In this document: piece by piece, positions 18,663 through 29,330 of the stretch
How positions within the stretch are numbered: position 1 is the first letter of the stretch
Layout: each line of letters opens with the position of its first letter
Assembly: GCF_041228105.1 (NCBI RefSeq)
Contig: NZ_CP166097.1
Span: 3,596,001 to 3,660,000 of the forward strand
Direction of reading: 5' to 3'
From: Pectobacterium aroidearum
Lineage (GTDB): Bacteria > Pseudomonadota > Gammaproteobacteria > Enterobacterales > Enterobacteriaceae
DNA length: 64,000 nucleotides
The notes under the pieces: generated by a model
What the model saw: only the letters and a program-made list of their open reading frames with translations
What the model was told of the DNA's origin: nothing
Database searches by the model: none
Translations under genes and position numbers: made by a program

Positions 18663-21470
18663 TTAATCAACGTTCAGCGCGTCATCGACCAGATCTTGCT
18701 GTTGTTTCTGGTGTACGGACATATAGCCAACGGCGGGTGATGCAGACGCCGGGCGTCCTGCGTAACGTAAAGAAGCCCCAAACGGAATCACTTCACGGAA
18801 ATGGTGCTGACTGCAATACCAGGCTCCCTGATTCAGCGGCTCTTCCTGACACCACACGAAATCGTGAACATGGGCAAAAGATTCCAGTGCCGCTTGTACT
18901 GCCTGATGCGGGAACGGATAAAGTTGCTCGATACGGACGATCGCGACATCTTTTTGCTCGTTCTTGCGGCGCTGTTCCAGCAAATCATAGTAGACCTTGC
19001 CGGAACAAAGCACGACACGCTTCACGGCGGCCGGATCTAATTCTTCTATTTCACCAATCGCTGGCTGGAAGGAACCGTTCGCCAGTTCTTCCAGTGAAGA
19101 GATCGCCAGCGGATGGCGTAACAGGGATTTCGGCGACATGACCACTAGCGGACGGCGCATTCCACGCAGCGCCTGGCGGCGAAGCATGTGATACACCTGT
19201 GCAGGCGTTGACGGAATACAAACCTGCATATTTTGCTCAGCGCACAATTGCAGATAACGTTCCAGTCTCGCAGACGAGTGCTCAGGGCCCTGACCTTCGT
19301 AACCGTGCGGCAGCAGCATCACCAGACCACACATCCGGCCCCACTTCTGCTCGCCGGAGCTAATGAACTGGTCGATAACCACCTGCGCACCGTTGGCGAA
19401 GTCACCAAACTGCGCTTCCCAGATGGTCAGCGTGCGCGGTTCTGCGGTCGCATACCCGTATTCAAACGCCAGAATCGCTTCTTCGGACAATACGGAGTCC
19501 CAGACGTTAAACGCGCCCTGCCCGTTATGCACATGATCCAGCGGCGTGTAGCTGGAACCGTTTTTCTGGTTATGCACGACAGCATGACGATGGAAGAACG
19601 TACCGCGGCCGCTATCCTCACCGGACAGGCGAATCGGAATACCCTCATCGACCAGCGTCGCGTAGGCCAGCGTTTCCGCTCCACCCCAGTCAAACGGCTT
19701 GTTGCCTGCGGCCATTTCAGCACGGTCAGCATAGACTTTGGCAACGCGAGGATGAACATCAATCCCTTCCGGCACTTCACTGATACGCTTCGCCAGTTCC
19801 TGCAAGCGTTTCATTTCTGTTGCGTGCGGATAAGGCTCATCCCACTCATGGTTCAAATACGGCGTCCAGGTAAAGGACTGCATGTCCATTTCACGCCATT
19901 CTTCCACCACACATTCACCCGCATCCAGCGCATCGCGGTACAGGTTGACCATTTCGGTGGCATCTTCCGGCGTGATGGATTTTTCCTGCTCCAGACGATC
20001 GGCATACACCTTACGCGGCGTAGGGTGTTTTTTGATCTTCTGGTACATCATCGGCTGCGTTGCACTTGGCTCGTCAGCTTCGTTATGACCGTGACGGCGG
20101 TAACAAATCAAATCGATAAACACATCGCGTTTGAAAGCATTACGGAAATCCAGCGCCAGACGCGTCACAAACGCCACCGCTTCGGGATCGTCTGCGTTAA
20201 CGTGGAAAATAGGCGCCTGCACCATTTTACCGATATCGGTACAGTACTCGGTGGAGCGAATATCCAGCGGGTTAGACGTGGTGAAGCCGATACGGTTATT
20301 GATAACAATACGCAGCGTGCCACCCACTTCATAGCCACGCACCGTCGACATATTCAGCAGTTCCTGCACCACACCCTGACCACTGACTGCCGCATCGCCG
20401 TGAATGGTTATTGGCAGAACACGCGGACCACTCTGGCTATTAAGACGGTCAAGACGCGCACGAACCGATCCCGTCACAACCGGGCTGACGATCTCCAGAT
20501 GCGAGGGGTTGAACGCCAGCGCCAAGTGCACCAGACCACCAGCAGTTTCAAATTCAGACGAGAAGCCCTGATGATATTTAACGTCACCTGTACCCAGATG
20601 TTCTTTATGTTTACCGGCGAACTCGTCGAACAGATCCTGAGATTTTTTGCCCAATACGTTGATTAGCACGTTGAGGCGGCCACGGTGCGCCATCCCCAAC
20701 ACGACTTCACGCGTATCGTTTGCACCCGCATGGCGAATCAGCTCTTTCAGCATCGGAACCAGCGCATCACCGCCTTCCAGAGAGAAACGCTTGGCGCCGG
20801 GATATTTAGCACCCAGATAACGCTCCAGCCCTTCGGCTGCGGTTAACTCTTTCAGGAAACGGCGTTTCTCGTCTATCGTAAATGACGGTTGCCCCATTAC
20901 CGATTCGATACGCTGCTGGATCCAGCGCTTCTCTTCCGTACTGGTGATGTGCATGTATTCCGCACCGATAGAACCGCAATAGGTGCGCTTCAGTGCTTCA
21001 TACAGGTCTTCCAGCTTCATGGTGTCTTTGCCGATGGCAAAAGAACCCACGTTGAAGGATTCCTGTAGGTCATCCTGCGTCAGGTTATGGTAATCCAGAT
21101 CCAATTCTGCCACTGGCTCTTGGGGGCGCAGGAAAATCGGGTCCAGATTAGCACGCTGATGTCCACGGAAGCGGAACGCATTGATCAGCTGCAATACCTT
21201 GACCTGCTTAGCATCAATATCGGGATCGGTGACTGATGAGGTAAAGCGCGAAGCGTCTTTCGCCAGACGGCGGAAATATTCACGCGTTTTGGAATGGAGT
21301 TGATCCGGTTTGACCCCACTCGTAGGCAATTGCTGGAAGATCGAGCGCCAGCTATGTTCGATCGAGTCAGGATCGGTTAAAAAATCTTCATAGAGTTGCT
21401 CTATGTAGGACTGATTCGCACCCGCCAAATAGGAGGAATCCAGCCAGGCCTTCATTGCGCCGTTCTGCAT
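18663..21470 (-). CDS. sucA: 2-Oxoglutarate dehydrogenase E1
   Basis: SucA is the thiamine-diphosphate-dependent E1 enzyme that decarboxylates 2-oxoglutarate. The 935-residue product (E. coli 933) starts with an E2-binding N-terminus, MQNGAMKAWLDSSYLAGANQ, and has the ThDP motif region VLGMAHRGRLNVL, the GHNEADEPSATQP block and LSGEDSGRGTFFHRHAV. The segment after NLDP (residues about 105-125) differs from E. coli, which is local divergence only. It is separated from sdhB by 258 bp holding two strong hairpins and may have its own promoter. Confidence 0.98.
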   Translation of the reverse strand: MQNGAMKAWLDSSYLAGANQSYIEQLYEDFLTDPDSIEHSWRSIFQQLPTSGVKPDQLHSKTREYFRRLAKDASRFTSSVTDPDIDAKQVKVLQLINAFRFRGHQRANLDPIFLRPQEPVAELDLDYHNLTQDDLQESFNVGSFAIGKDTMKLEDLYEALKRTYCGSIGAEYMHITSTEEKRWIQQRIESVMGQPSFTIDEKRRFLKELTAAEGLERYLGAKYPGAKRFSLEGGDALVPMLKELIRHAGANDTREVVLGMAHRGRLNVLINVLGKKSQDLFDEFAGKHKEHLGTGDVKYHQGFSSEFETAGGLVHLALAFNPSHLEIVSPVVTGSVRARLDRLNSQSGPRVLPITIHGDAAVSGQGVVQELLNMSTVRGYEVGGTLRIVINNRIGFTTSNPLDIRSTEYCTDIGKMVQAPIFHVNADDPEAVAFVTRLALDFRNAFKRDVFIDLICYRRHGHNEADEPSATQPMMYQKIKKHPTPRKVYADRLEQEKSITPEDATEMVNLYRDALDAGECVVEEWREMDMQSFTWTPYLNHEWDEPYPHATEMKRLQELAKRISEVPEGIDVHPRVAKVYADRAEMAAGNKPFDWGGAETLAYATLVDEGIPIRLSGEDSGRGTFFHRHAVVHNQKNGSSYTPLDHVHNGQGAFNVWDSVLSEEAILAFEYGYATAEPRTLTIWEAQFGDFANGAQVVIDQFISSGEQKWGRMCGLVMLLPHGYEGQGPEHSSARLERYLQLCAEQNMQVCIPSTPAQVYHMLRRQALRGMRRPLVVMSPKSLLRHPLAISSLEELANGSFQPAIGEIEELDPAAVKRVVLCSGKVYYDLLEQRRKNEQKDVAIVRIEQLYPFPHQAVQAALESFAHVHDFVWCQEEPLNQGAWYCSQHHFREVIPFGASLRYAGRPASASPAVGYMSVHQKQQQDLVDDALNVD

Positions 21471-21603
21471 TATGATCCCTTAAGCTAATAAGCTTCAGTT
21501 TTCGCCGTGGTTAACATGTAATTTAGTGCCCGTATATCGTTTACCCTACAAACGGTTCACTTGTCGTACATCGGTACGCGCTTAGGGTATCCATCCCCCC
21601 TAA

Positions 21604-21654
21604 GGAACCTTTAAAAACCGGTTCTGGCGCGTAAGCCGGTTTTTAAAGGTTTCC
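21604..21654 (-). repeat. Long inverted repeat between sdhB and sucA
   Basis: GGAACCTTTAAAAACCGG at 21604-21621 pairs with CCGGTTTTTAAAGGTTTCC at 21636-21654. This is an 18-bp stem with one bulged base and a 14-base loop. It is not followed by a T-run in either direction, so it is unlikely to be a simple terminator; an RNA-processing or stabilising structure within the sdh-suc transcript is more likely. Confidence 0.8.
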
Positions 21655-21658
21655 TGCG

Positions 21659-21690
21659 CTCCCTCTGAAGAATAGCAACTTCAGAGGGAG
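21659..21690 (-). repeat. Perfect 12-bp hairpin between sdhB and sucA
   Basis: CTCCCTCTGAAG at 21659-21670 and CTTCAGAGGGAG at 21679-21690 are perfect inverted repeats around an 8-base loop. On the sdh transcript this hairpin comes 38 bases after the sdhB stop codon and just before the longer stem. Confidence 0.85.
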
Positions 21691-21728
21691 ATACATGTTT
21701 TACTACTTAATCTTTATGCAATAACGCG

Positions 21729-22445
21729 TTACGCGCTGCGGTGCAACAGCATCGATTTAATATGACCGATAGCCTTGGTCGGGTTCAGCCCTTTCGGACA
21801 CACGTTCACACAGTTCATGATGCCGTGGCAGCGGAAGACGCTGAACGCATCGTCCAACTCGTCCAGCCGTGGCTTGGTTTCCGTATCGCGACTGTCGATC
21901 AGGAAACGGTAAGCCGCCAACAGTCCCGCAGGCCCAACAAACTTGTCCGGGTTCCACCAGAACGACGGGCAAGACGTTGAACAGCAGGCGCACATGATGC
22001 ATTCATACAACCCATCCAGCTTGGCACGTTGATCGGGCGATTGCAGATGCTCACGCGCCGGCGGATTTTTCCCATTATTCAACAGGTAAGGCTTTATTTT
22101 CTCATATTGGGCATAGAACTGTCCCATGTCCACTACCAAATCACGTACAACCGGTAATCCAGGTAAAGGACGGATAACAATTTTGCTGTTTCCGCGACGT
22201 AACGCGGAAACTGGCGTAATACAGGCCAGCCCGTTTTTGCCGTTCATGTTAACGCCATCGGATCCGCAGACGCCTTCACGGCAGGAACGACGGAATGACA
22301 GTGTCGGATCCTGCTCTTTCAGCAGCATCAGCGCATCCAGCAGCATCATGTCGCGGCCTTCTTCCGCTTCCAACTGGTAATCCTGCATCCGCGGAGCATC
22401 GTCAACATCCGGGTTGTAACGATAAATAGAAAATTCGAGTTTCAT
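21729..22445 (-). CDS. sdhB: Succinate dehydrogenase iron-sulfur subunit
   Basis: SdhB passes electrons from the flavin of SdhA to ubiquinone through three iron-sulfur clusters. The 238-residue product has the [2Fe-2S] cysteines in CREGVCGSDGVNMNGKNGLA and the next Cys, and two ferredoxin-type motifs, CIMCACCSTSCPSFWW and CHGIMNCVNVCPKGLNPT, for the [4Fe-4S] and [3Fe-4S] clusters. It starts 16 bp after sdhA and is the last sdh gene before the hairpin-bearing gap to sucA. Confidence 0.98.
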   Translation of the reverse strand: MKLEFSIYRYNPDVDDAPRMQDYQLEAEEGRDMMLLDALMLLKEQDPTLSFRRSCREGVCGSDGVNMNGKNGLACITPVSALRRGNSKIVIRPLPGLPVVRDLVVDMGQFYAQYEKIKPYLLNNGKNPPAREHLQSPDQRAKLDGLYECIMCACCSTSCPSFWWNPDKFVGPAGLLAAYRFLIDSRDTETKPRLDELDDAFSVFRCHGIMNCVNVCPKGLNPTKAIGHIKSMLLHRSA

Positions 22446-22461
22446 CGTTTGATCTCCGCAA

Positions 22462-24228
22462 TTAATAAGTACGTACTTTCGGCGGGAACGCCGGACGCAG
22501 TTTAGGCTGCATGTTCACCTCGCGGCGCGTCATGCTGTCGGTTTGCGGCAGATACAACGAATGGCACAGCCAATTCTCATCGTCACGCTCTGGGTAGTCG
22601 AAGCGGCTATGTGCGCCACGGCTTTCGGTACGGAAGTTGGCGGATACAGCTGTCGCATAGGCGGTTTCCATCAGGTTATCCAGCTCCAGGCACTCGATAC
22701 GCTGGGTGTTGAACTCGCTTGAGGTGTCATCCAGACGCGCATTTTTCAGGCGTTCGCGGATGACTTTCAGCTCTTCCAACCCTTTCGCCATCGCATCGCC
22801 TTCGCGGAAGACCGAGAAGTTATTCTGCATACAGGATTGCAGCGCCTTACGAATTTCAACCGGATCTTCCCCTGAGCGGGTATTGTTCCAGCGGTTCAGA
22901 CGATCAAGCGATGCTTCAATATCGGAATCGCTGGCATCACGGCTAGTGCCCTGCTCTTCCAGAGACTCTTGCAGGTGAATACCTGCCGAACGACCGAATA
23001 CCACTAGGTCGAGCAGCGAGTTACCGCCCAGACGGTTGGCGCCATGCACCGATACGCAGGCAATTTCACCCACGGCGAACAGCCCTGGAATCACCACGTC
23101 TTCGCCTTTCTCATTCACCGTCAACGCCTGACCGCTCACTTTGGTCGGAATACCGCCCATCATGTAGTGGCAAGTTGGAATAACCGGAATCGGCTCTTTA
23201 ACCGGATCGACGTGAGCAAACGTACGGGACAGTTCCAAAATACCCGGCAGACGGGATTCCAGAACGTCTTTACCCAGATGATCCAGCTTCAGCTTGGCAT
23301 GAGGTCCCCACGGACCTTCACAGCCGCGGCCTTCACGAATTTCGATCATGATGGAACGCGCAACAACGTCACGGCCCGCCAGATCTTTCGCGTTCGGCGC
23401 GTAGCGCTCCATGAAACGTTCACCGTGTTTGTTCAGCAGGTAGCCGCCTTCACCACGGCAGCCTTCGGTCACCAGCACACCCGCACCCGCGATACCGGTT
23501 GGGTGGAACTGCCACATTTCCATATCCTGCAACGGAACACCGGCACGCAATGCCATGCCTACGCCGTCACCCGTATTAATGTGTGCGTTGGTCGTGGATT
23601 GATAGATACGGCCCGCACCGCCCGTTGCCAGTACGGTCGCTTTCGCTTTGAAATAAACGACTTCACCGGTTTCGATACAGATCGCCGTACAGCCGACTAC
23701 CGCGCCATCCTGGTTCTTCACCAGATCGAGGGCGTACCATTCGGAGAAAATAGTCGTATGATTTTTCAGGTTCTGCTGATACAGCGTATGCAACAGCGCG
23801 TGACCGGTACGGTCAGCGGCAGCCGCCGTACGTGCGGCCTGCTCGCCGCCAAAGTTCTTGGATTGACCACCGAACGGACGCTGATAAATGCTGCCATCAT
23901 CCAGACGGGAGAACGGTAATCCCATGTGTTCCAGCTCCAGAATCGCTTCCGGTCCGGTTTTACACATATATTCAATTGCGTCCTGATCGCCAATGTAATC
24001 CGACCCTTTTACGGTGTCATACATGTGCCATTCCCAGTTATCTTCATGGGTGTTACCCAGCGCAACGGTAATACCACCCTGCGCAGACACGGTATGGGAA
24101 CGGGTTGGGAAGACTTTCGATAACAGGGCACAGGACAGGCCCATTTGGGAGATTTGCAGCGCGGCGCGCATACCTGCGCCACCGGCACCAACAACAACTG
24201 CATCAAATTCTCTGACTGGCAAATTCAT
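22462..24228 (-). CDS. sdhA: Succinate dehydrogenase flavoprotein subunit
   Basis: SdhA oxidises succinate to fumarate with covalently bound FAD on the cytoplasmic face. The 588-residue product equals the E. coli length from the ATG at 24226-24228 ([20 protein letters not shown]); four further in-frame codons upstream are discounted. It has the FAD-binding GAGGAGM, the flavinylated histidine in [10 protein letters not shown], the HPTGIAGAG substrate segment and the conserved end [13 protein letters not shown]. The start overlaps the sdhD stop by one base (TGATG), so translation is coupled. Confidence 0.98.
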   Translation of the reverse strand: MNLPVREFDAVVVGAGGAGMRAALQISQMGLSCALLSKVFPTRSHTVSAQGGITVALGNTHEDNWEWHMYDTVKGSDYIGDQDAIEYMCKTGPEAILELEHMGLPFSRLDDGSIYQRPFGGQSKNFGGEQAARTAAAADRTGHALLHTLYQQNLKNHTTIFSEWYALDLVKNQDGAVVGCTAICIETGEVVYFKAKATVLATGGAGRIYQSTTNAHINTGDGVGMALRAGVPLQDMEMWQFHPTGIAGAGVLVTEGCRGEGGYLLNKHGERFMERYAPNAKDLAGRDVVARSIMIEIREGRGCEGPWGPHAKLKLDHLGKDVLESRLPGILELSRTFAHVDPVKEPIPVIPTCHYMMGGIPTKVSGQALTVNEKGEDVVIPGLFAVGEIACVSVHGANRLGGNSLLDLVVFGRSAGIHLQESLEEQGTSRDASDSDIEASLDRLNRWNNTRSGEDPVEIRKALQSCMQNNFSVFREGDAMAKGLEELKVIRERLKNARLDDTSSEFNTQRIECLELDNLMETAYATAVSANFRTESRGAHSRFDYPERDDENWLCHSLYLPQTDSMTRREVNMQPKLRPAFPPKVRTY

Positions 24229-24575
24229 CACGCACCCCACACCACAATAGTTCCATAAATGACGTACACCAACAGCGCTACGACAATCGCCAACTGTAAA
24301 GTCAGGCGTAAGGCCAGCGGTTTAATGTAGTCGGTCAGCACTTGCCACATCCCTATCCAGGCATGAACCAGAATGGAAAATAACGTTAGCAGTGTGAATA
24401 CTTTGGTGAGAGCCATCGAGAAGAAACCACGCCAGATTTCATACGTGATATCGCCAGCCGTAGCAATAAAACCAATAATATAAATTACATACAGAACAAT
24501 GACGATGGCGGAAGCGCGAATCAGTAACCAATCGTGTACGCCATTGCGTCCTAACGCAGAAGCATTGCTTACCAT
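24228..24575 (-). CDS. sdhD: Succinate dehydrogenase membrane anchor SdhD
   Basis: SdhD is one of the two membrane anchors that hold haem b and the ubiquinone site. The 115-residue product is the same length as in E. coli and has three helices; the sequence [20 protein letters not shown] contains the haem-ligand histidine and the conserved Asp-Tyr near the quinone. It overlaps sdhC by seven bases and sdhA by one. Confidence 0.97.
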   Translation of the reverse strand: MVSNASALGRNGVHDWLLIRASAIVIVLYVIYIIGFIATAGDITYEIWRGFFSMALTKVFTLLTLFSILVHAWIGMWQVLTDYIKPLALRLTLQLAIVVALLVYVIYGTIVVWGA

Positions 24576-24958
24576 ACGAGGACTCCAGCCAGAATTGAAA
24601 GCACGACAGTAATAATAAAGGAGATATTTGCAGAACGCTTACCTGCGGCAAGGTCTTCTTCTATATAGCCAAAATCCATCAAGAGATGACGTAAACCACC
24701 AACAATGTGATAAGCCAACGCAACGAGGATACCCCAAACGATAAATTTGACGATGAAGCTATCCATAATTTCCGCAGCACGCAGGAATCCTTCCTCTGAA
24801 GAAAGAGAAGTGCCTAACAGCCACAGTAAAATACCGACAGCGACAAAGGTGATAACGCCGGAGACGCGGTGAAGAATAGATGCTATCGCAGTAACGGGAA
24901 ACTGGATCGTCTGCAATTCCAGATTGACAGGTCTTTGTTTTTTCACGGATTTGCCCAC
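24569..24958 (-). CDS. sdhC: Succinate dehydrogenase cytochrome b556 subunit SdhC
   Basis: SdhC is the larger membrane anchor and carries the second haem ligand. The 129-residue product (129 in E. coli) has three helices, the quinone-site segment [16 protein letters not shown] and the haem-ligand histidine in [18 protein letters not shown]. The start is a GTG at 24956-24958, chosen by alignment with E. coli; a GGAGGAAG stretch lies about 20 bases upstream, which is far for a ribosome site. It heads the sdhCDAB-sucABCD unit and is divergent from gltA. Confidence 0.95.
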   Translation of the reverse strand: MGKSVKKQRPVNLELQTIQFPVTAIASILHRVSGVITFVAVGILLWLLGTSLSSEEGFLRAAEIMDSFIVKFIVWGILVALAYHIVGGLRHLLMDFGYIEEDLAAGKRSANISFIITVVLSILAGVLVW

Positions 24959-25611
24959 ACAGCTTTTATTATTGTTTCTTCCTCCGGGCCTGATGTGAGG
25001 TCAGACAGTATGAAAGTTGCAGCCCTGAAGAGTGGGTTTACGATACGCGCTCAAACATCGACATTCCGGTGTCTAAACAGCGCATGATCCTTTCATACTG
25101 GGTGCTCCTACTGCAGGGTGATTCCGGAGACCTGGCGGCAGTATAGGTCCTTCACATTCCTATTACAATTCCCATACAAACTGTTTGGTGACATTTGCCC
25201 CGAACAGTGATTTAGATCACGAATTTCACAATTTATATAAAATTAATTATCTGATTTGACAAAAGTTCAACATTTCAATTACAACTAGGGGATTGAGTTC
25301 CTTATGATGTGTTAAAGCACACGGCGACACTTCCACACTGGCGTAACTTATGTAACAGTGGGGAGAGAGTCCACGTAAAAGTCATAGGTAATGACTAGAA
25401 TCTATTCAGAGCGCAACTCATTATCTGAATATTGTTAATTACCTGGAGAACGAATTTTTCATCCTGAATGCGGCAATCCGCCTTACTCTGTACCCTATTT
25501 GACGACTGTGTCACGACAGAGTTTCACCGGCCATTTTCTTTGCCGGTGCACAGGCATGACGGTATTTCTTCAGTGAAAATTTTTAAAATTAAAGCGCTAA
25601 GGAGACTGTAA
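24959..25611. other. Divergent sdhC-gltA regulatory region
   Basis: This 653-bp gap holds the promoters of both the sdh-suc operon and gltA. It is AT-rich in the centre and carries one clear CRP-like palindrome, listed separately. I saw no gene and no strong terminator. A TAAGGAGA ribosome site precedes gltA. Confidence 0.6.
25206..25221. promoter_or_regulatory. Candidate CRP site between sdhC and gltA
   Basis: AGTGA-TTTAGA-TCACG fits the CRP consensus TGTGA-N6-TCACA at 8 of 10 positions with correct 6-bp spacing. It lies 248 bp upstream of sdhC and 390 bp upstream of gltA. CRP activates sdhC in E. coli. The site could serve either direction. Confidence 0.55.
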
Positions 25612-26898
25612 ATGGCTGATAAAAAAGCAACACTTACTCTAGAAGGTAAAGAACCAATTGAGCTAAATGTCCTATCCGGCACTCTAGGACATGATGAGAT
25701 TGATATTCGTCCCCTCGGTTCTAAAGGTTACTTCACATTTGACCCCGGTTTTACCTCTACTGCATCTTGCGAATCAAAGATTACCTATATCGACGGTGAC
25801 GAAGGCATCCTGCTGCACCGCGGTTTCCCGATTGACCAACTGGCTGAAAAATCCAACTATCTTGAAGTATGTTACATCCTGCTGTTCGGTGAAGTCCCGA
25901 CGACAGAACAGTATGAAACCTTCAAGACGACCGTGACCCGCCATACCATGATCCATGAGCAGATTACCCGTCTGTTCCACGGTTTCCGCCGCGATTCACA
26001 CCCAATGGCCGTATTGTGCGGCGTGACTGGCGCGCTGGCGGCGTTCTACCACGATTCACTGGATATTAACATTGAGCGCCACCGCGAAATCGCGGCCTAC
26101 CGCCTGCTGTCCAAAATGCCGACCGTCGCGGCAATGTGCTACAAATATTCACTGGGTCAGCCGTTTGTTTATCCGAAAAACAACCTGTCCTACGCAGGTA
26201 ACTTCCTGCACATGATGTTCTCTACGCCTTGTGAAGAATATGTTGTGAATCCGGTGCTGGAACGCGCCATGGACCGTATTCTTATCCTGCATGCCGATCA
26301 CGAACAAAACGCCTCAACCTCTACCGTACGTACCGCTGGCTCTTCTGGCGCGAACCCGTTTGCCTGTATCGCCGCGGGGATCGCCTCGCTGTGGGGACCG
26401 GCGCACGGTGGCGCGAACGAAGCCTGTCTGCGTATGCTGGAAGAGATCAGCAGCGTGGAACACATCCCGGCGTTTATCGAGCGTGCAAAAGACAAGAACG
26501 ACTCTTTCCGTCTGATGGGCTTCGGCCACCGCGTGTACAAGAACCACGATCCACGCGCCAAAGTCATGCGTGAAACCTGCCATGAAGTGTTGAAAGAGCT
26601 GGGCAGAAAAGACGACCTGCTGGAAGTGGCGATGGAGTTGGAGCATATCGCGCTGAACGACCCGTACTTCATTGAGAAGAAACTGTACCCGAACGTGGAC
26701 TTCTATTCAGGTATCATCCTGAAAGCGATGGGTATTCCGTCTTCCATGTTTACCGTTATCTTCGCGATGGCGCGTACCGTGGGCTGGATTGCGCACTGGA
26801 ACGAAATGCACGACGACGGCATCAAGATTGCCCGTCCGCGTCAGCTGTACACCGGCTACGACAAACGTGACTTCGCGTCTAATCTGAAACACGATTAA
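25612..26898 (+). CDS. gltA: Citrate synthase (type II, hexameric)
   Basis: GltA condenses oxaloacetate and acetyl-CoA to citrate, the entry of the TCA cycle. The 428-residue product is one longer than E. coli GltA and of the NADH-inhibited hexameric type. Catalytic residues lie in [35 protein letters not shown] and NVDFYSG. It is read away from sdhC, is monocistronic and is closed by a terminator 20 bp downstream. Confidence 0.98.
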   Translation: MADKKATLTLEGKEPIELNVLSGTLGHDEIDIRPLGSKGYFTFDPGFTSTASCESKITYIDGDEGILLHRGFPIDQLAEKSNYLEVCYILLFGEVPTTEQYETFKTTVTRHTMIHEQITRLFHGFRRDSHPMAVLCGVTGALAAFYHDSLDINIERHREIAAYRLLSKMPTVAAMCYKYSLGQPFVYPKNNLSYAGNFLHMMFSTPCEEYVVNPVLERAMDRILILHADHEQNASTSTVRTAGSSGANPFACIAAGIASLWGPAHGGANEACLRMLEEISSVEHIPAFIERAKDKNDSFRLMGFGHRVYKNHDPRAKVMRETCHEVLKELGRKDDLLEVAMELEHIALNDPYFIEKKLYPNVDFYSGIILKAMGIPSSMFTVIFAMARTVGWIAHWNEMHDDGIKIARPRQLYTGYDKRDFASNLKHD

Positions 26899-26917
26899 TC
26901 TATTCAGTATCGACACA

Positions 26918-26948
26918 AAAGGCCGGACTTTCCGGCCTTTGTTTTTTT
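26918..26948 (+). terminator. Terminator after gltA
   Basis: AAAGGCCGGA-CTT-TCCGGCCTTT is a perfect 10-bp stem followed by GTTTTTTT. It is a canonical rho-independent terminator. Confidence 0.95.
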
Positions 26949-27072
26949 ACCTCATACTGAGATTCATCTAGATTGGAATACGGAAATCAGTACTGAGAGA
27001 ACCATCCCTAATGTCATTTCTATTACTCACACGAAATCCTTTTCAATTAATCTAAAAACGGCGCTTCTCCCT

Positions 27073-27864
27073 TTATCTCTGGCAGTGCGGGCACCAATAG
27101 AATGGGCGTGATGACAGCATCGTTCTTTCAATGATTCCGCCGCAGCGCTCACAGCTTCCCCCTTCACGATGGAAAACCTTGAACGAGAAAATTGCGCCAT
27201 GATGGTGGTTTTCATCAACGGTGCCGCGTGTGTTATAGGACAATCGGGGAATATCCAGCAGCGCCTGACTTAACGTCTGCAACTGGTCCTCATTCAGCTG
27301 TGCTGCCGTGTGTTGCGGCGCCAACTGTGCCTGCCAGAGAATTTCGACGCGCAGGTAATTTCCCAACCCCGCCAGAAAAGCCTGATCCAACAGCAGTCCG
27401 CTAAACTGGCGACGACGAAAACGTGGTAGCAGCAAACGCTCATACACCTGCTCAGGTGTCAGGGAAAGATCCAAGACATCAGGACCAATACGTTGCAGGA
27501 AAGGATGCGTGGTGAGTGCCTCCGGCGTCAGCATTTCAATATCTGATGCGCTATAAAGCAGAATGGCACGATCCTGTGTCTCCAGCCGAACGCGCAAATC
27601 CCGCTTCGTTTCCGGCGATTCACCGGCATTGACCACGCGCCACACGCCATACAGCTGGTTGTGGCTATACAGCACACGATCGTTGCTAAAATAGGTCAGC
27701 AGCGCTTTTCCGCGCGTTGCAATCTGCCTGACCTGCTGCCCGACCAATTCTGCCTCGTACGGTTTCAACTCAGGAAACGCAAACCAGACACGCGTCAGCG
27801 TTTTTCCCACAACGGCCTCAACGAGCTTATCGGCCGCCCGGCGAATTTCCGGCCCTTCCGGCAT
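27073..27864 (-). CDS. nei: Endonuclease VIII (DNA glycosylase Nei)
   Basis: Nei removes oxidised pyrimidines from DNA and nicks the abasic site. The 263-residue product starts [14 protein letters not shown]; after loss of Met the N-terminal proline is the nucleophile and the adjacent glutamate assists. The helix-two-turn-helix region contains [12 protein letters not shown], and the C-terminus carries a zinc finger, CERCGG then CPHCQ. It is the last gene of the pxpBCA-pcp-nei cluster, 50 bp after pcp; in E. coli nei also follows pxpA. Confidence 0.97.
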   Translation of the reverse strand: MPEGPEIRRAADKLVEAVVGKTLTRVWFAFPELKPYEAELVGQQVRQIATRGKALLTYFSNDRVLYSHNQLYGVWRVVNAGESPETKRDLRVRLETQDRAILLYSASDIEMLTPEALTTHPFLQRIGPDVLDLSLTPEQVYERLLLPRFRRRQFSGLLLDQAFLAGLGNYLRVEILWQAQLAPQHTAAQLNEDQLQTLSQALLDIPRLSYNTRGTVDENHHHGAIFSFKVFHREGGSCERCGGIIERTMLSSRPFYWCPHCQR

Positions 27865-27914
27865 ACCTTACTCCCTGAAAATCAGACGCTTTGCGTATTA
27901 CGCGATTAACCGAA

Positions 27915-28562
27915 CTAATGCAGGGCACCACCCGTCACCGCCACATCAACCTGCTGCGCTAGCGACTGCTTGATCATCACTTCCAGCGCTGCCGTCACTA
28001 GCGGCGTGGGCATGCTCGGCTCACCGGGATGTCGCGCAGCCTGTTCCGGCGAATAGGGAATGTGAACGAACCCGCCGCGCACCACATCACCCTGTTGATG
28101 TAACTGATGTAAAAGCCCGTACATCACATGGTTGCAGACAAACGTCCCCGCGGTTTGCGACACCGAGGCAGGAATCCCCGCCACACGTAACGCCTGCACC
28201 AGCGCTTTCACCGGTAATGTCGAGAAATAGGCTGCGGGTCCCTTTTCGACGATGGGCGTATCAATCGGCTGGTTGCCTCGGTTATCGGCAATGCGGGCAT
28301 CATTAATATTAATCGCCACACGTTCGACAGAAATATCAGTACGACCGCCCGCCTGCCCCACCGCGATCACCACTTCCGGCTGCCATTCCGCTATGGCGCG
28401 GTAAAGTTCTTCCAGCGACAAATCAAAAACACACGATAAACGGCAGGCGACCACGCGTGCACCGCCGACTTCCCGCTGATGAAGCACTTTTACTGCTTCC
28501 CATGAGGGATTAATCGCTTCGCCCTCAAAAGGTTCAAACGCCGTGATCAAAACGGTTTTCAT
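27915..28562 (-). CDS. pcp: Pyrrolidone-carboxylate peptidase (pyroglutamyl peptidase I)
   Basis: Pcp removes N-terminal 5-oxoproline (pyroglutamate) from peptides. The 215-residue product starts [20 protein letters not shown], has the catalytic glutamate region [20 protein letters not shown], the nucleophile cysteine in [14 protein letters not shown], and the third catalytic residue, histidine, in the [12 protein letters not shown] segment. It sits between pxpA and nei, with 30 bp to pxpA. The released 5-oxoproline is the substrate of the neighbouring PxpABC enzyme, so the location is functionally consistent. E. coli K-12 has no pcp here. Confidence 0.96.
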   Translation of the reverse strand: MKTVLITAFEPFEGEAINPSWEAVKVLHQREVGGARVVACRLSCVFDLSLEELYRAIAEWQPEVVIAVGQAGGRTDISVERVAININDARIADNRGNQPIDTPIVEKGPAAYFSTLPVKALVQALRVAGIPASVSQTAGTFVCNHVMYGLLHQLHQQGDVVRGGFVHIPYSPEQAARHPGEPSMPTPLVTAALEVMIKQSLAQQVDVAVTGGALH

Positions 28563-28592
28563 CGATTATCCCCGTCCTACAAAAAATAATGA

Positions 28593-29330
28593 TTATGCCG
28601 CAGCTACCGTTATCTGGTGCTCGCTAAAGCAGCTACGCAATTTGCGCGCAAACAGCAACGCGTGTTGTCCATCGCCGTGAATACACACGGTGTCCGCCTG
28701 CACAGTAACCCAGGAACCGTCGATTGCTCTGACCCGCTGGCGCTGGATCATTTCCAGCGTCTGCGCCAGCGCCAGCTCATCGCTGTTAATCAGCGCTCCC
28801 GCCTGAGTGCGAGGCACCAGCGTTCCGTCAGGCAGATAACAGCGATCGGCGAACACCTCCTGACGCGTCTCCAGCCCTAGCCGTTGCCCGGCTCGGATTA
28901 ACTCACTGCCCGCCAGCCCGACCAGACGCAGCGCGGGATTGACGACCTTCACCGCCTTGGCTATCGCATCGGCCAGCGCCGGTTCGCATGCGGCCTGATT
29001 GTAAAGCATACCGTGGGGCTTTACGTGTGACAGCGTGCCCCCTTCAGCAGCGACAATCGCGCTGAGCGCGCCAAGCTGATACACCATTTGTGCAAAGACA
29101 ATTTCCGCAGGCACATTCATTGCCTTACGGCCAAAATTTTCACGATCGGGAAAGCTCGGGTGAGCGCCAAGCGCAACCCCATAACCGATTCCCCAACGCA
29201 CTGACTGACGCATGGTTTGCGCATCGCCAGCATGAAATCCGCAAGCAATATTGGCCGAGGTCACTAGCTTCAACAACGCTTCGTCGTTCTCTCCGCCCTC
29301 GCCCAGATCGGCATTCAAATCAATAATCAT
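28593..29330 (-). CDS. pxpA: 5-Oxoprolinase subunit A (PxpA)
   Basis: PxpA, with PxpB and PxpC, hydrolyses 5-oxoproline to glutamate with ATP. The 245-residue LamB/YcsF-family product starts [20 protein letters not shown] and has the family blocks [30 protein letters not shown] and [12 protein letters not shown] took the ATG at 29328-29330 because a GGAGG site precedes it and the length equals the family; 32 further in-frame codons upstream overlap pxpC. It overlaps the pxpC end by 11 bases. Confidence 0.96.

Noticed and set aside
19233..20666. 477-codon plus-strand frame opposite sucA
   Set aside because: It is antisense to the well-conserved sucA gene, rich in His, Arg and Thr as expected of an antisense GC-rich frame, and matches nothing.
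23044..23919. 291-codon plus-strand frame opposite sdhA
   Set aside because: Antisense shadow of sdhA with no start context or recognisable domain.
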